From: Aliarcobacter sp.
GTDB lineage: Bacteria; Campylobacterota; Campylobacteria; Campylobacterales; Arcobacteraceae
Direction of reading: 5' to 3'
Length of the DNA: 33,834 nucleotides
Assembly: GCA_028703945.1 (NCBI GenBank)
Contig: JAQVLW010000024.1
Coordinates: forward strand, 1 to 33,834
Part shown: positions 17,348 through 26,146 of the stretch, piece after piece
Layout: each line of letters opens with the position of its first letter
Numbering within the stretch: position 1 is the stretch's first letter
The notes under the pieces: generated by a model
Told to the model about the DNA's origin: nothing
What the model saw: the letters and a program-made list of their open reading frames with translations, nothing else
Database searches by the model: none
Made by a program: the position numbers and the translations under genes

Positions 17348-17860
17348 TTAATCTTTCCATCTTCCAAAATTTGGAATATTTATATCTCTTTCTCCGTATA
17401 TACCTTTATCAGCTGTTTTGTGACAAGCTATACAGTTAAATAATCCTTTAACTTCATTTTGTGTAATTAAATTTTTTCTGATATCTTCATGTTTTTTAAT
17501 CATATACGGAGTTGTAGAAATTGAGTCAGGAATCTGGTTTTTAGCCAAACTTGAAACAATTCTATTACTTCTTTTATATTGCATATTTTTTTCTGCACTA
17601 TTATCATTTAGATATTTAGTTAAAGTTTGTAAATTAGCTTCATTTAATGAAGCATCACTATTAAAATGATTTTCTAAATTTGTCATCATTTTATTCCAAG
17701 CATTAGATGGAAGTAACCCTGGTTGATAAGGGAAATGGCAAGAACCACACTCTTTTATATAAAGCTGATTATTTACAGGTGCCACATCGGTTTTTGTATT
17801 AAAATTATCACTTGCCAATAAAGAGTTTATAATAAGTGCTAAAAAAATTAAATATTTCAT
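17348..17860 (-). CDS. Soluble diheme cytochrome c (DHC family)
   Basis: 170 residues with a signal peptide (MKYLIFLALIINSLLAS) and two heme c sites, CGSCH near 39 and CIACH near 145. The conserved NLENHF and KKHEDI histidines are placed as in the DHC of Rhodobacter sphaeroides, in which both hemes are bis-His. It is clearly paralogous to the C-terminal domain of the next gene (shared pattern KECxSCHxxYxPxLLP, then MMxNLENHF, then DASxNE). Family knowledge says DHC hands electrons to SHP, encoded 10 bases upstream. The ATG has AAAGGAATAA upstream. Confidence 0.92.
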   Translation of the reverse strand: MKYLIFLALIINSLLASDNFNTKTDVAPVNNQLYIKECGSCHFPYQPGLLPSNAWNKMMTNLENHFNSDASLNEANLQTLTKYLNDNSAEKNMQYKRSNRIVSSLAKNQIPDSISTTPYMIKKHEDIRKNLITQNEVKGLFNCIACHKTADKGIYGERDINIPNFGRWKD

Positions 17861-17870
17861 GGTTATTCCT

Positions 17871-18272
17871 TTATTTATTTATAATGTAAGTTATTACATC
17901 GCCTTTTTCAAGGGCAGTTCCTTCACGATTGTAAACATCGTTGAAGTTTCTTTTTATCCATTTTTCAATTTCAGCTAAATCTGTAAATCTTTTTGGATTT
18001 GCTTTTGGTGAAAGCGGCTCAATTACTTTTCCTGTAAAGAAGTTTTCACTTGATTTGTTTAAATCTATTCCATGACAAGACGTACATGCAATCTCTTTAC
18101 CTTTTTTACCAATATGTTTTGAGACAAAAATCTCTTCACCTCTTTTTGCATCAAAAGCTGTAAATTTAGGATTTTCTTTTAAAACTTCTTGTTTTAAAGA
18201 ACTAAGATAATCATCAGCAACACTAGCAAAGCATAGATTTAAAAGTAGGGATGATAGTAGTAGAATTTTCAT
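17871..18272 (-). CDS. SHP-like monoheme cytochrome c (DUF1924)
   Basis: 133 residues with a signal peptide (MKILLLSSLLLNLCFAS) and one heme c site, CTSCH (63-67). The C-terminal motif NPKRFTDLAEIEKWIKRNF, then EKGDVITYI, is that of the sphaeroides heme protein (SHP) family. In SHP an Asn in this WxxRN segment is the sixth heme ligand and swings away so that O2 or NO can bind; Asn109 is the likely equivalent. The family's Cys after that Asn and the Cys in the RExT turn are Phe110 and Gly118 here. AGAGG precedes the ATG. It is the first gene of the cytochrome operon; the 90-base leader has no promoter I can fix. Confidence 0.88.
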   Translation of the reverse strand: MKILLLSSLLLNLCFASVADDYLSSLKQEVLKENPKFTAFDAKRGEEIFVSKHIGKKGKEIACTSCHGIDLNKSSENFFTGKVIEPLSPKANPKRFTDLAEIEKWIKRNFNDVYNREGTALEKGDVITYIINK

Positions 18273-18362
18273 TTTTATACCTCTGTTTTTTTATATAACC
18301 GAAGTATAAAGGAATAGTTTAAATTTTTTTTGTTAGTTTTATTGACATTTTCTTGACAAAGT

Positions 18363-18722
18363 TTAAAAAGTATCGATTAAAACGATAGCCCAAGTAATCA
18401 CAAATATAAAAATACTTATAAATACAATAGTACTTCCAACATCTTTAGCTCGTCCAGCCATATTATGATGTTCAAGGGTTACTAAGTCAACAACTCTTTC
18501 AATGGCGCTATTTGTAGCTTCTGCTAAAAGCATTCCCATTAAAGAGATAAATAATAAAGCCTTATTTGTTAAAGTTGCATCTATAAAAATAATTACAGGA
18601 AGTAAAATAAGCGTGATAATTAACTCTATTTTAAAAGAAGTTTCTGTTTTTATTAAATCAATTAATCCTTTTAATGCGTAAGAAGTGTTTTTAAAAAAAT
18701 TATATTTTGGTTGATTTCTCAA
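18363..18722 (-). CDS. dgkA: Diacylglycerol kinase
   Basis: 119-residue inner-membrane enzyme with three membrane helices that phosphorylates diacylglycerol to phosphatidic acid. The active-site segments are present: an amphipathic N-terminal helix (YNFFKNTSYALKGL), then EATNSAIERVVDLV and LEHHNMAGRAKDVGS. Its ATG overlaps the PAP2 stop (ATGA). In this cluster it can recycle the diacylglycerol left when EptA takes phosphoethanolamine from phosphatidylethanolamine, so the three genes make metabolic sense together. Confidence 0.95.
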   Translation of the reverse strand: MRNQPKYNFFKNTSYALKGLIDLIKTETSFKIELIITLILLPVIIFIDATLTNKALLFISLMGMLLAEATNSAIERVVDLVTLEHHNMAGRAKDVGSTIVFISIFIFVITWAIVLIDTF

Positions 18723-19408
18723 ATTTCTTGCCTTTGTTTAAATTGCGTTAATTTTACTATTATTAAGATAATAAGCCAAGCCATAATCATTGTAATAATT
18801 GTGTGACTTAAAAAATGGTCACCTAAAAGCATTTTATATAAACCCATGCTCCATGCAATAACTAATGCTACGACTAATGCTCTTTTTTGATTTTTAGGTG
18901 TTTTAAATAGAAAGAACAGAGCCATTAACGCAAACCCACCACTTGCATGACCTGCTGGCCAACATTTTGCTTTTGAAGTTTGAATAAAACCTTTTGGATA
19001 TGAATCAAATACTTTAGTCTCTGGATATGTTCCATTAAAATTTACAATATTACAAGGGCATGGAGTATTTGAAATCGCTTTTAATGAACCAATAATTACA
19101 GGAACAAAAATAGCAGATAATAAAACAATAATTAAACCTTTTTTATATTCTTGAATAAGTTCTTTTTTTCTTAGAAAAATTAGAAAAATTAAAATACCCA
19201 CAGCAAATAAAATCAATAAATTTTTAATTCCATCATAAAAAAAGAATTTTAATATAGGTTCGTCTTTATCAATCAGCCAATTCTTTGTATCAAAATTATA
19301 AAAAAAGCTTTGGATAAAAATATCTAAATCAGTAAATTGAAAAATGGCAATTACAGATATTAATAAAATAGCTGTAATTATTATTTGTTTATTGAGGTTT
19401 ATTAGCAT
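18719..19408 (-). CDS. PAP2-family membrane phosphatase
   Basis: 229 residues with about six membrane segments. The PAP2 acid phosphatase motifs are present: CWPAGHASGGFAL (PSGH-type motif 2) and GDHFLSHTIITM (motif 3 with the catalytic His); motif 1 is around KAISNTPCP. The family includes lipid A phosphatases (LpxE/LpxF) and undecaprenyl-diphosphate phosphatases. The location between eptA and dgkA favours an envelope-lipid substrate, but the exact one cannot be told. The ATG lies inside the eptA reading frame, giving a 20-base overlap, and has no strong ribosome-binding site, which suggests translational coupling. Confidence 0.88.
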   Translation of the reverse strand: MLINLNKQIIITAILLISVIAIFQFTDLDIFIQSFFYNFDTKNWLIDKDEPILKFFFYDGIKNLLILFAVGILIFLIFLRKKELIQEYKKGLIIVLLSAIFVPVIIGSLKAISNTPCPCNIVNFNGTYPETKVFDSYPKGFIQTSKAKCWPAGHASGGFALMALFFLFKTPKNQKRALVVALVIAWSMGLYKMLLGDHFLSHTIITMIMAWLIILIIVKLTQFKQRQEI

Positions 19409-21002
19409 TATATAAAATATCCATCTCTTTTTTATAAACAGTAGTTTCTACTTCAAATAAACCTAAAAGCGTATGAAATAAATTATCTTGAGAAAAAGAT
19501 TGATTTTTATAAGTATTAAGTTTTTCTACATTTATTTCATCTTTTATTTCACCACCAAACCACATAAGTGAACCTATATGTTTTTGTTCATCCGGAGCCA
19601 TAAAATATGGAAGGCCATGTAAATAGATTCCATTTTCACCCAAACTTTCACCATGATCACTCATATAAAGCATAGCTGTTTCATAATCATTTGAATAAGG
19701 TTTTAGAAAATTAATAACCTTTGATAAAAAATAATCAGTATATAAAATTGCATTATCATAAGCATTACTTACTTCTTCTTGTGTACATTGTTCTAACTGA
19801 TTTGATTTACAAACAGGTGTAAATTTTTCGAATTCTTTTGGGTATCTTTTATAATATGCAGGACCATGATTTCCCATTTGATGAAGTACAATTAAAATAT
19901 TTTTACCTTGATTATTTTTAATATATTCATTAAGCCCAACTAGCATTCCCTCATCTCTACATTCTTCATCACAAATAGTATTAGTTTTAGAAGTTCTATA
20001 ATCTTCAAAATCAACTCTTAGTGCAACGCCTTTTGAATCAGAATTGTTATCTCTCCATAAAATTTTTATATCATTTGTATGTTTTAAAACATCAAGAATA
20101 TTTTCAGTTGATATTCCTTTTTTATAATCATAATCTGCTCTGCCGAACATAGAAAACATACAAGGAACTGATTCAGCAGTTGATGTACCACAAGAATACA
20201 TATTTGAGAAATTTGTAATTTCTTCTTTTTTTAATAAAGGATTAGTCTCTTTTCCATATTCATTTAATGAAAATCTATCAGCTCGTGCTGCTTCCCCTAC
20301 AACCATAATAACAATTTTAGTTTTTTCAGTTTTTCCAGATATATCTACTTTTATTATTGCATCTTTACCTATTTCTTTAACTATTATTGGACCACTTGTT
20401 AGGGTTTTATTTACATAATTCCCAATACTATAAATCCAATAAATTGGATTTATATGAAATCTTAAAGATTTATGTTCTCTAAAAAATGAAGTATAAAATT
20501 TACTAAAACTAAATAATATTATTAAAATAATTACTAAAGATAAAAATAAAGTTTTTAGTTTTTTAAAAGATTCCTCTTTAAAAGATTTGTATTCAATTTT
20601 AGTCTTAAATATAAAATATGTAGGAACTATTGCTAAAATTAAAACATAAACAATAAGTTTAGGAGTAAATAAATCCGATGATTCACTTAAGTTAGTTTGT
20701 AAAGAATTTCTAATCATACTATCATCAATAACTATGTGATAAGTATCCATGAAATAAGCCGTAAATGCCGAAACCACTAAAGTAAGTATTAGTAAAGGTT
20801 TAGTTGTATATTTAGATGAAAGAAGAGTGAATACAAATACAATAAAACTTACTAATAAGATAAAAGTAGAAGAAATATAAATAATGTTTAATCCCTCATT
20901 TGGATAAGTAATTAATATATTTTTAAAAAATGAAAAATTATAAAAAATGGCAAAAAGAAAAGCCGTAAATAATATTAATTTATATTGAGAAATTTGTTTC
21001 AA
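19389..21002 (-). CDS. eptA: Phosphoethanolamine transferase (EptA-like)
   Basis: 537 residues. Five membrane segments occupy about 1-180, followed by a periplasmic alkaline-phosphatase-fold domain. Catalytic features are visible: the metal Glu in VVGEAARADRFSL, the nucleophilic Thr in SCGTSTAESVPCMFS, and YMSDHGESLGENG with the metal Asp-His. It transfers phosphoethanolamine from phosphatidylethanolamine to lipid A or, in some Campylobacter, also to flagellar or glycan targets, lowering negative surface charge. The start is TTG at 21000-21002 with AAGGC upstream. It heads the eptA-PAP2-dgkA transcript, with a -10 box at 21033-21038. Confidence 0.92.
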   Translation of the reverse strand: MKQISQYKLILFTAFLFAIFYNFSFFKNILITYPNEGLNIIYISSTFILLVSFIVFVFTLLSSKYTTKPLLILTLVVSAFTAYFMDTYHIVIDDSMIRNSLQTNLSESSDLFTPKLIVYVLILAIVPTYFIFKTKIEYKSFKEESFKKLKTLFLSLVIILIILFSFSKFYTSFFREHKSLRFHINPIYWIYSIGNYVNKTLTSGPIIVKEIGKDAIIKVDISGKTEKTKIVIMVVGEAARADRFSLNEYGKETNPLLKKEEITNFSNMYSCGTSTAESVPCMFSMFGRADYDYKKGISTENILDVLKHTNDIKILWRDNNSDSKGVALRVDFEDYRTSKTNTICDEECRDEGMLVGLNEYIKNNQGKNILIVLHQMGNHGPAYYKRYPKEFEKFTPVCKSNQLEQCTQEEVSNAYDNAILYTDYFLSKVINFLKPYSNDYETAMLYMSDHGESLGENGIYLHGLPYFMAPDEQKHIGSLMWFGGEIKDEINVEKLNTYKNQSFSQDNLFHTLLGLFEVETTVYKKEMDILYNANKPQ

Positions 21003-21032
21003 AAAAAGCCTTTTAATTGGTATTGAAATGAG

Positions 21033-21038
21033 ATTATA
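21033..21038 (-). promoter_or_regulatory. eptA -10 box
   Basis: TATAAT on the minus strand, 30 bases upstream of the TTG start. A TTAACT about 17 bases further upstream is a weak -35 candidate. Confidence 0.5.
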
Positions 21039-21074
21039 TATAAATATGATTAATAAAGAGTTAATTTAAAATAG

Positions 21075-21092
21075 ATAAATTTTAAAATTTAT
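21075..21092. repeat. 18-bp perfect palindrome between eptA and typA
   Basis: ATAAATTTTAAAATTTAT reads the same on both strands. It lies between the two divergent promoters and could be an operator, though its pure A/T content makes chance occurrence plausible. Confidence 0.5.
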
Positions 21093-21137
21093 AAAGGAAG
21101 AGTAGTAAAATAACAAATTTTTTAAGCTATTTTTTAG

Positions 21138-21143
21138 TATAAT
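21138..21143 (+). promoter_or_regulatory. typA -10 box
   Basis: TATAAT in tttttagTATAATcgcg, 27 bases upstream of the typA ATG. It is preceded by a T-rich stretch, as is typical of Campylobacterota sigma-70 promoters. Confidence 0.65.
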
Positions 21144-21170
21144 CGCGAAAATTTATATCAAAGAGAATTA

Positions 21171-22985
21171 ATGAGAGACATTAGAAATATCGCTGTAATT
21201 GCGCACGTTGACCACGGTAAAACTACCTTAGTAGATGAGTTATTAAAACAATCAGGAACATTTTCTTCGCACCAGAATGTAGAAATAAGAGTAATGGATA
21301 GCAATGCTATCGAAAAAGAAAGAGGTATTACTATTCTTTCTAAAAATACTGCAATTGATTATGAAGGTGTAAGAATTAACATCATCGACACTCCTGGACA
21401 CGCCGATTTTGGTGGAGAAGTTGAGAGGGTTTTAAAAATGGTTGACTCTGTTTTATTACTTGTTGATGCTCAAGAAGGTGTTATGCCTCAAACTAAATTC
21501 GTTGTTAAAAAAGCACTATCTTTAGGACATAGACCAATCGTTGTTATTAATAAAATTGATAAACCAGGTGGAGATCCAGATAGAGTTGTTGATGAAGTAT
21601 TTGACCTTTTTGCTCAAATGGATGCAACTGAAGAACAATTAGACTTCCCCGTTGTTTATGCAGCAGCAAGAGATGGTTATGCAAAATTAGCTTTATCAGA
21701 TGAGAATAAAGATTTAACTCCATTATTTCAAACTATTTTAACAGAAGTTCCAAAACCTCAAGGAAGTGACGAAAATGGTTTACAACTTCAAGTATTTACA
21801 CTAGATTACGATAACTTCATTGGAAAAATTGGAATCGCTAGAATCTTCAACGGTACAATTTCTATGGGTGAAAATGTAGTTTTAGTTAAAGCTGATGGTG
21901 AAAAAGTAAAAGGAAGAGTTTCTAAACTTATCGGATTTAAAGGTATGGAAAGATTTGACATTAAAACGGCTGGAACAGGTGATATTGTTGCTGTTGCTGG
22001 TTTTGAAACAATTGATGTTGGAGATTCTTTATGTGACCCAATAAATCCAATGCCATTAGACCCAATGCATATTGAAGAGCCAACTTTATCTGTAACATTT
22101 GCAGTAAATGATTCTCCATTAGCTGGAACTGAAGGTAAATTTATCACTTCTAATAAAATCAATGAAAGATTAGCTGCTGAAATGAACACTAATATTGCTA
22201 TGAATTATGAGCAAATTGGTGAAGGTAAATTTAAAGTTAATGGAAGAGGTGAGTTACAAATTTGTATTCTTGCTGAGAATATGAGAAGAGAAGGTTTTGA
22301 GTTCTGTATTGGAAGACCTGAAGTTATTACAAAAATGGAAGATGGTGTTAAAACTGAGCCATTTGAACATTTAGTTATCGACTTACCTGATGAGCATACA
22401 GGTGCAATTATTGAAAAACTTGGAAAAAGAAAAGCTAATATGACAAATATGGTACCAATGGGTGCTGGTTATACAAGATTAGAGTTTGAAATTCCTGCAA
22501 GAGGTTTAATTGGTATTAGAACAGAGTTCTTAACTGAAACTAAAGGTGAGGGTGTTATGAATCACTCATTCTTAGAATTTAGACCGTATTCAGGAATGGT
22601 TGAATCAAGGAAATATGGAGCATTAGTTTCTATGGAAGCTGGTGAAGCTGTTGGATATTCAATTTTCAACTTACAAGATAGAGGTATTATGTTTGTTAAA
22701 CCTCAAGATAAAGTATATGTTGGTATGGTAATTGGTCAACATGCAAAAGATAACGATTTAGATGTTAACCCAACTAAAGGTAAAGCACAATCAAATGTTA
22801 GATCTTCAGGTGCTGACGAAGCTATTAAATTAGTTCCGCCAAGAGCTATGTCTTTAGAAAATGCTTTAGAGTGGATTGAAGAAGATGAATCAGTTGAGAT
22901 TACACCTATTTCTGTTAGAGTAAGAAAAAGAGAACTTGATCCAACTATTAGAAAAAGAACTGCAAAAAAAGAAAAATATAACTAA
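21171..22985 (+). CDS. typA: Ribosome-associated GTPase TypA/BipA
   Basis: 604 residues, the usual length. The translational GTPase domain carries G1 [11 protein letters not shown]3 [11 protein letters not shown] and G4 [10 protein letters not shown]; domains II, III and V follow, with the TypA-specific C terminus ending in [18 protein letters not shown]. The family binds the 70S ribosome or assists 50S assembly and matters at low temperature or under stress. AAGAGA lies upstream of the ATG. It is transcribed alone, with its own promoter and a strong terminator. Confidence 0.97.
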   Translation: MRDIRNIAVIAHVDHGKTTLVDELLKQSGTFSSHQNVEIRVMDSNAIEKERGITILSKNTAIDYEGVRINIIDTPGHADFGGEVERVLKMVDSVLLLVDAQEGVMPQTKFVVKKALSLGHRPIVVINKIDKPGGDPDRVVDEVFDLFAQMDATEEQLDFPVVYAAARDGYAKLALSDENKDLTPLFQTILTEVPKPQGSDENGLQLQVFTLDYDNFIGKIGIARIFNGTISMGENVVLVKADGEKVKGRVSKLIGFKGMERFDIKTAGTGDIVAVAGFETIDVGDSLCDPINPMPLDPMHIEEPTLSVTFAVNDSPLAGTEGKFITSNKINERLAAEMNTNIAMNYEQIGEGKFKVNGRGELQICILAENMRREGFEFCIGRPEVITKMEDGVKTEPFEHLVIDLPDEHTGAIIEKLGKRKANMTNMVPMGAGYTRLEFEIPARGLIGIRTEFLTETKGEGVMNHSFLEFRPYSGMVESRKYGALVSMEAGEAVGYSIFNLQDRGIMFVKPQDKVYVGMVIGQHAKDNDLDVNPTKGKAQSNVRSSGADEAIKLVPPRAMSLENALEWIEEDESVEITPISVRVRKRELDPTIRKRTAKKEKYN

Positions 22986-23010
22986 TTTATAGTTTTCTTT
23001 TTATTTTTCT

Positions 23011-23046
23011 AAAGGGGAAGGATATTTTATCCTTCCCCTTTTTTTT
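23011..23046 (+). terminator. Strong intrinsic terminator of typA
   Basis: 13-bp perfect stem aaaggggaaggat/atccttccccttt (23011-23023 with 23029-23041), a 5-base loop and eight T in a row ending at 23046. It is the most GC-rich hairpin in the window. Confidence 0.92.
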
Positions 23047-23170
23047 AGATTATAAAAAACAATCATCTACTTATGCATAATAACTATACAGCCAAATTGT
23101 TGGGTAATAAAATAATTTAGTTTATATTTAGATAAATGTGACTAGAATTTACTAGTACAGGAGGTGTAAT

Positions 23171-24535
23171 TTGAGTAATGAAAAAAATAGTGTATCTGAA
23201 ATATTTTGGGAAACATTTTCAAACCAAGATAGACAAAAAATAAAAGAGTTCCAGAAGTATATGGATAAGTTTGCTGTTAATTTTAATCTTTATAAAGATG
23301 GAAATTTTATTGAAAGATCTTTACCTTTTGATGTTATTCCTCGAATTATAGAAACCAAAGAGTTTGATATAATTGATAAAGGTTTAAGTCAAAGAATAAA
23401 AGCTTTAAATCTGTTTTTAGAAGATTTATATACTACAAAAAATATTGTAAAAGATAATGTAATTCCTGAAGAGTTTATTTATCAAGCAAAAGGGTATTTA
23501 AAAGAACTTCAAGGATTTTCTCCTTCTAAAAAAATCCACACTCATATAAATGGAATTGATTTAGTAAAAGATACTATTTCAGATAAATGGGTTATATTAG
23601 AAGATAATTTAAGAGTTCCAAGTGGAGCTAGTTATCCTTTATCAATTCGAGATACTTATAGAAAAATTTATCCAAGTTTTTTTGAGAAACTAAAAATTAA
23701 ACCTATTAAAGAATATCCATCAATGTTAAGAGAATCTATGGATTATGTAAATTGTGGTGGAATAAATGTTGTTTTAACTCCTGGAAGATTTAATTCAGCA
23801 TATTATGAACATGCATATTTAGCAAAAAAAATAGGTGCTCAACTTGTAAGAAACAATGAATTAGTTGTACAAAATAAAGTTTTATATTTTAAAAATTATG
23901 ATGGAAGATTAGTTCGAGTTGGAGCAGTTTATAGAAGACTTGATGATGAGTTCTTAGATCCAAAATTCTTTAATGAAGAGAGTTTAATTGGAGTTCCTGG
24001 AATCATGGAAGCTTATTTGTCTGGAAATGTTGCAATTATGAATGCCCCTGGGAATGGTGTTGCTGATGATAAAGGTATTTATTATTTTGTTCCTAAAATG
24101 ATTAAATATTATTTAGGAGAAGAGCCAATTTTAGATAATGCCCCAACATATTTACCTTATTTTGAGCAGGATAAAAAATATATTTTTGAGAATATCGAAA
24201 AATTAGTAATCAAAGATGTTGCAGAAGCAGGTGGTTATGGCGTTATGTTTGGACATAATATGACAAAAATCCAATTAGAAGATTTAAAAACTATTATAAA
24301 AGCAAATCCTAGAAGATTTATTGCTCAAGAATTAATAGAATTTTATGATGAAGAGTGTTATTTAAATGATGAAATAGTTCCAAGAAAAGCTGATTTTAGA
24401 GCTTATGTTGTAATGGGTGATGAACCAAAAGTTTGGAAATGTGGACTAACACGTTATGCGATGGAAGCTGGAAATTATTTAGTAAATTCATCTCAAGGTG
24501 GTGGATTTAAAGATACTTGGGTTATGGAGGCGTAA
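23171..24535 (+). CDS. Circularly permuted ATP-grasp ligase (DUF404/407 type)
   Basis: 454 residues. The start is TTG at 23171 with a full AGGAGGTG ribosome-binding site. The family signature runs through the protein: PGRFNSAYYEHAYLAKKIGAQ, VYRRLDDEFLDPKFF, GVPGIMEAYLSGNVAIMNAPG, VADDKGIYYFVPKMIKYYLG and, near the end, VNSSQGGGFKDTWVM. These belong to the CP-ATP-grasp group predicted to join carboxylates to amines using ATP, usually encoded beside alpha-E proteins. Substrates are unknown. It heads a four-gene set with alpha-E and two M14-like genes. The 185-base gap before it holds the typA terminator and no promoter I can fix. Confidence 0.9.
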   Translation: MSNEKNSVSEIFWETFSNQDRQKIKEFQKYMDKFAVNFNLYKDGNFIERSLPFDVIPRIIETKEFDIIDKGLSQRIKALNLFLEDLYTTKNIVKDNVIPEEFIYQAKGYLKELQGFSPSKKIHTHINGIDLVKDTISDKWVILEDNLRVPSGASYPLSIRDTYRKIYPSFFEKLKIKPIKEYPSMLRESMDYVNCGGINVVLTPGRFNSAYYEHAYLAKKIGAQLVRNNELVVQNKVLYFKNYDGRLVRVGAVYRRLDDEFLDPKFFNEESLIGVPGIMEAYLSGNVAIMNAPGNGVADDKGIYYFVPKMIKYYLGEEPILDNAPTYLPYFEQDKKYIFENIEKLVIKDVAEAGGYGVMFGHNMTKIQLEDLKTIIKANPRRFIAQELIEFYDEECYLNDEIVPRKADFRAYVVMGDEPKVWKCGLTRYAMEAGNYLVNSSQGGGFKDTWVMEA

Positions 24536-24536
24536 A

Positions 24537-25193
24537 ATGGAGCAATTATTAACTGCAAATGTAGCAACAAATTTATATTGGTTTGGAAGATATTTAGAAA
24601 GAATTGAAGCCACATTACTTGAAGTAATTGAAGCTTTTGACAAAATTATTGATTCAGATAAAGATTTCGGTAAAGAAATATATAAGAAATTGGAAATTGA
24701 TTTAGAATATTCAAATGCTAAAAATTTTTTAAATGAAGCTGTTTTTGGGAATCATCATGCAAATTTACATATTTTAATTAATTATGCTAAAGAAAATGCC
24801 ATTATTTGTAGAACAAATATGGATACAGAAGCTTTTGGTTCTGTTATTGAGTTGGCCAACCTACTAAAACAATCAGGTTTGGAGATTGATTGTAGATTTG
24901 TTGATAATGTTTTATCTTTAATTAGTGAAATTTGGGGTGAACTTACAAGAAAACAACATAGACAAGCAAGTGATTACTTCATAAGACTTGGAAAACTTGT
25001 TGAAAAAGTAGATTTTCATTTAAGACTAGGCAGAGATAAAGAATTTTCATTAGTCGTTATGGAAGAAATAGATAAAATCGTGACTATATTAGCACCTAAT
25101 TCAAGATTTAGTCCCCATGATAAAAATGATTCTCATGAGTTAATAATGAATTCTATTAATGCTAAAATCAATAAAATAATAGTTGGGGATTAA
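24537..25193 (+). CDS. Short alpha-E domain protein (DUF403)
   Basis: 218 residues from the ATG at 24537, with GGAGG seven bases upstream; that ribosome-binding site sits in the end of the ATP-grasp gene, one base before. The N terminus ANVATNLYWFGRYLERIEAT is the alpha-E signature, followed by helical segments including the RLGKLVEKVDFHLRLG stretch. Alpha-E proteins are all-helical partners of CP-ATP-grasp ligases and are often about 300 residues, so this copy is distinctly short. No catalytic function is established for the family; it may position the ligase's substrate. Its stop overlaps the next ATG (TAATG). Confidence 0.85.
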   Translation: MEQLLTANVATNLYWFGRYLERIEATLLEVIEAFDKIIDSDKDFGKEIYKKLEIDLEYSNAKNFLNEAVFGNHHANLHILINYAKENAIICRTNMDTEAFGSVIELANLLKQSGLEIDCRFVDNVLSLISEIWGELTRKQHRQASDYFIRLGKLVEKVDFHLRLGRDKEFSLVVMEEIDKIVTILAPNSRFSPHDKNDSHELIMNSINAKINKIIVGD

Positions 25194-26146
25194 TGAATAC
25201 AACAGAGATATTTACATCCGAATTACCAGTAGGTGAAAAATTATCTATAAAAAGAACAAGATTCGAACCGCTTGAAAAATCTTCTAATAAAATCAAAAGA
25301 ATTTCAATTGTAAGTGGAATACACGGAGATGAGTTAGAAGGTCAATTAGTAATATATCTTTTAGCTGACTGGTTAAAAAATAATAGTGATAAATTGAAAG
25401 GAATAGTTGATATTTACCCTTCGGTTAACTCTTTGGGTGTTGATTCAATAACAAGAGGTTTCCCTTTATATGATGTTGATTTAAATAGAACTTTTCCGGG
25501 AAGTGCAAATGAGTTTTTACCAGGTCAAGTTGTACATGCGCTTGCAAATGATGTAAAAGGGAGTGCTATTGCTATTGATATTCACTCAAGTAATATTTTC
25601 TTACGAGAAATTCCACAAATTAGAATTAATAAAGAGTATTCAAAATCAACTTTACCACTTGCCAAAGAGTTAAATTGTGATTTTATTTGGATTCATGATG
25701 CAGTAACTGTATTGGAATCTACTTTTTCACATACAATGAATTCAATGGGGACAAAAACACTTGTTGTTGAAATGGGTGTTGGAATGAGACTTACAAAAGC
25801 ATATGGACATCAATTATTATTAGGTATTTTAAATCTTATGCAAAAAGAGGGAATTATTGAGGGGAAAGATGATTTTGTTACAAGAGAAGCTTTTAATTCA
25901 GAAGTCGGAGAGGTTTTTTATTTAAATGCGCCTAAAAGTGGTTTATTTGTTCCTGCACTTGACCATTGTGCAATTATCAAAAAAGATGAAAAAATAGGGG
26001 ATATTGTTGATCCTTTAACTGGAACTATTCATGCTACATTATTTGCTCCAAATGATGGAATATTATTTACTTTAAGAGAATATCCAGTTGTTTATGAGGG
26101 TTCATTAATAGCTAGAATTTTTGGAGATAACAGTGGAAAAAATTGA
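25193..26146 (+). CDS. M14-family aspartoacylase/succinylglutamate desuccinylase-like hydrolase, intact site
   Basis: 317 residues. All residues expected of the zinc amidohydrolase are present: His44 and Glu47 (SGIHGDELEG), Asn98-Arg99 (DLNRTFPG), His131 (IDIHSSN) and the catalytic Glu193 (LVVEMGVG). A C-terminal beta domain (about 215-317) ends in EYPVVYEGSLIARIF, as in AstE/aspartoacylase-like proteins. The family cleaves N-acyl amino acids or carboxy-terminal amides. The gene begins in the stop codon of the alpha-E gene and overlaps the second M14-like gene by 14 bases. It may hydrolyse or trim the product of the ATP-grasp ligase, an inference from operon position only. Confidence 0.88.
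   Translation: MNTTEIFTSELPVGEKLSIKRTRFEPLEKSSNKIKRISIVSGIHGDELEGQLVIYLLADWLKNNSDKLKGIVDIYPSVNSLGVDSITRGFPLYDVDLNRTFPGSANEFLPGQVVHALANDVKGSAIAIDIHSSNIFLREIPQIRINKEYSKSTLPLAKELNCDFIWIHDAVTVLESTFSHTMNSMGTKTLVVEMGVGMRLTKAYGHQLLLGILNLMQKEGIIEGKDDFVTREAFNSEVGEVFYLNAPKSGLFVPALDHCAIIKKDEKIGDIVDPLTGTIHATLFAPNDGILFTLREYPVVYEGSLIARIFGDNSGKN

Noticed and set aside
21806..22189. Open frame opposite typA
   Set aside because: Mirror frame of a highly conserved GTPase gene, with no start signal.
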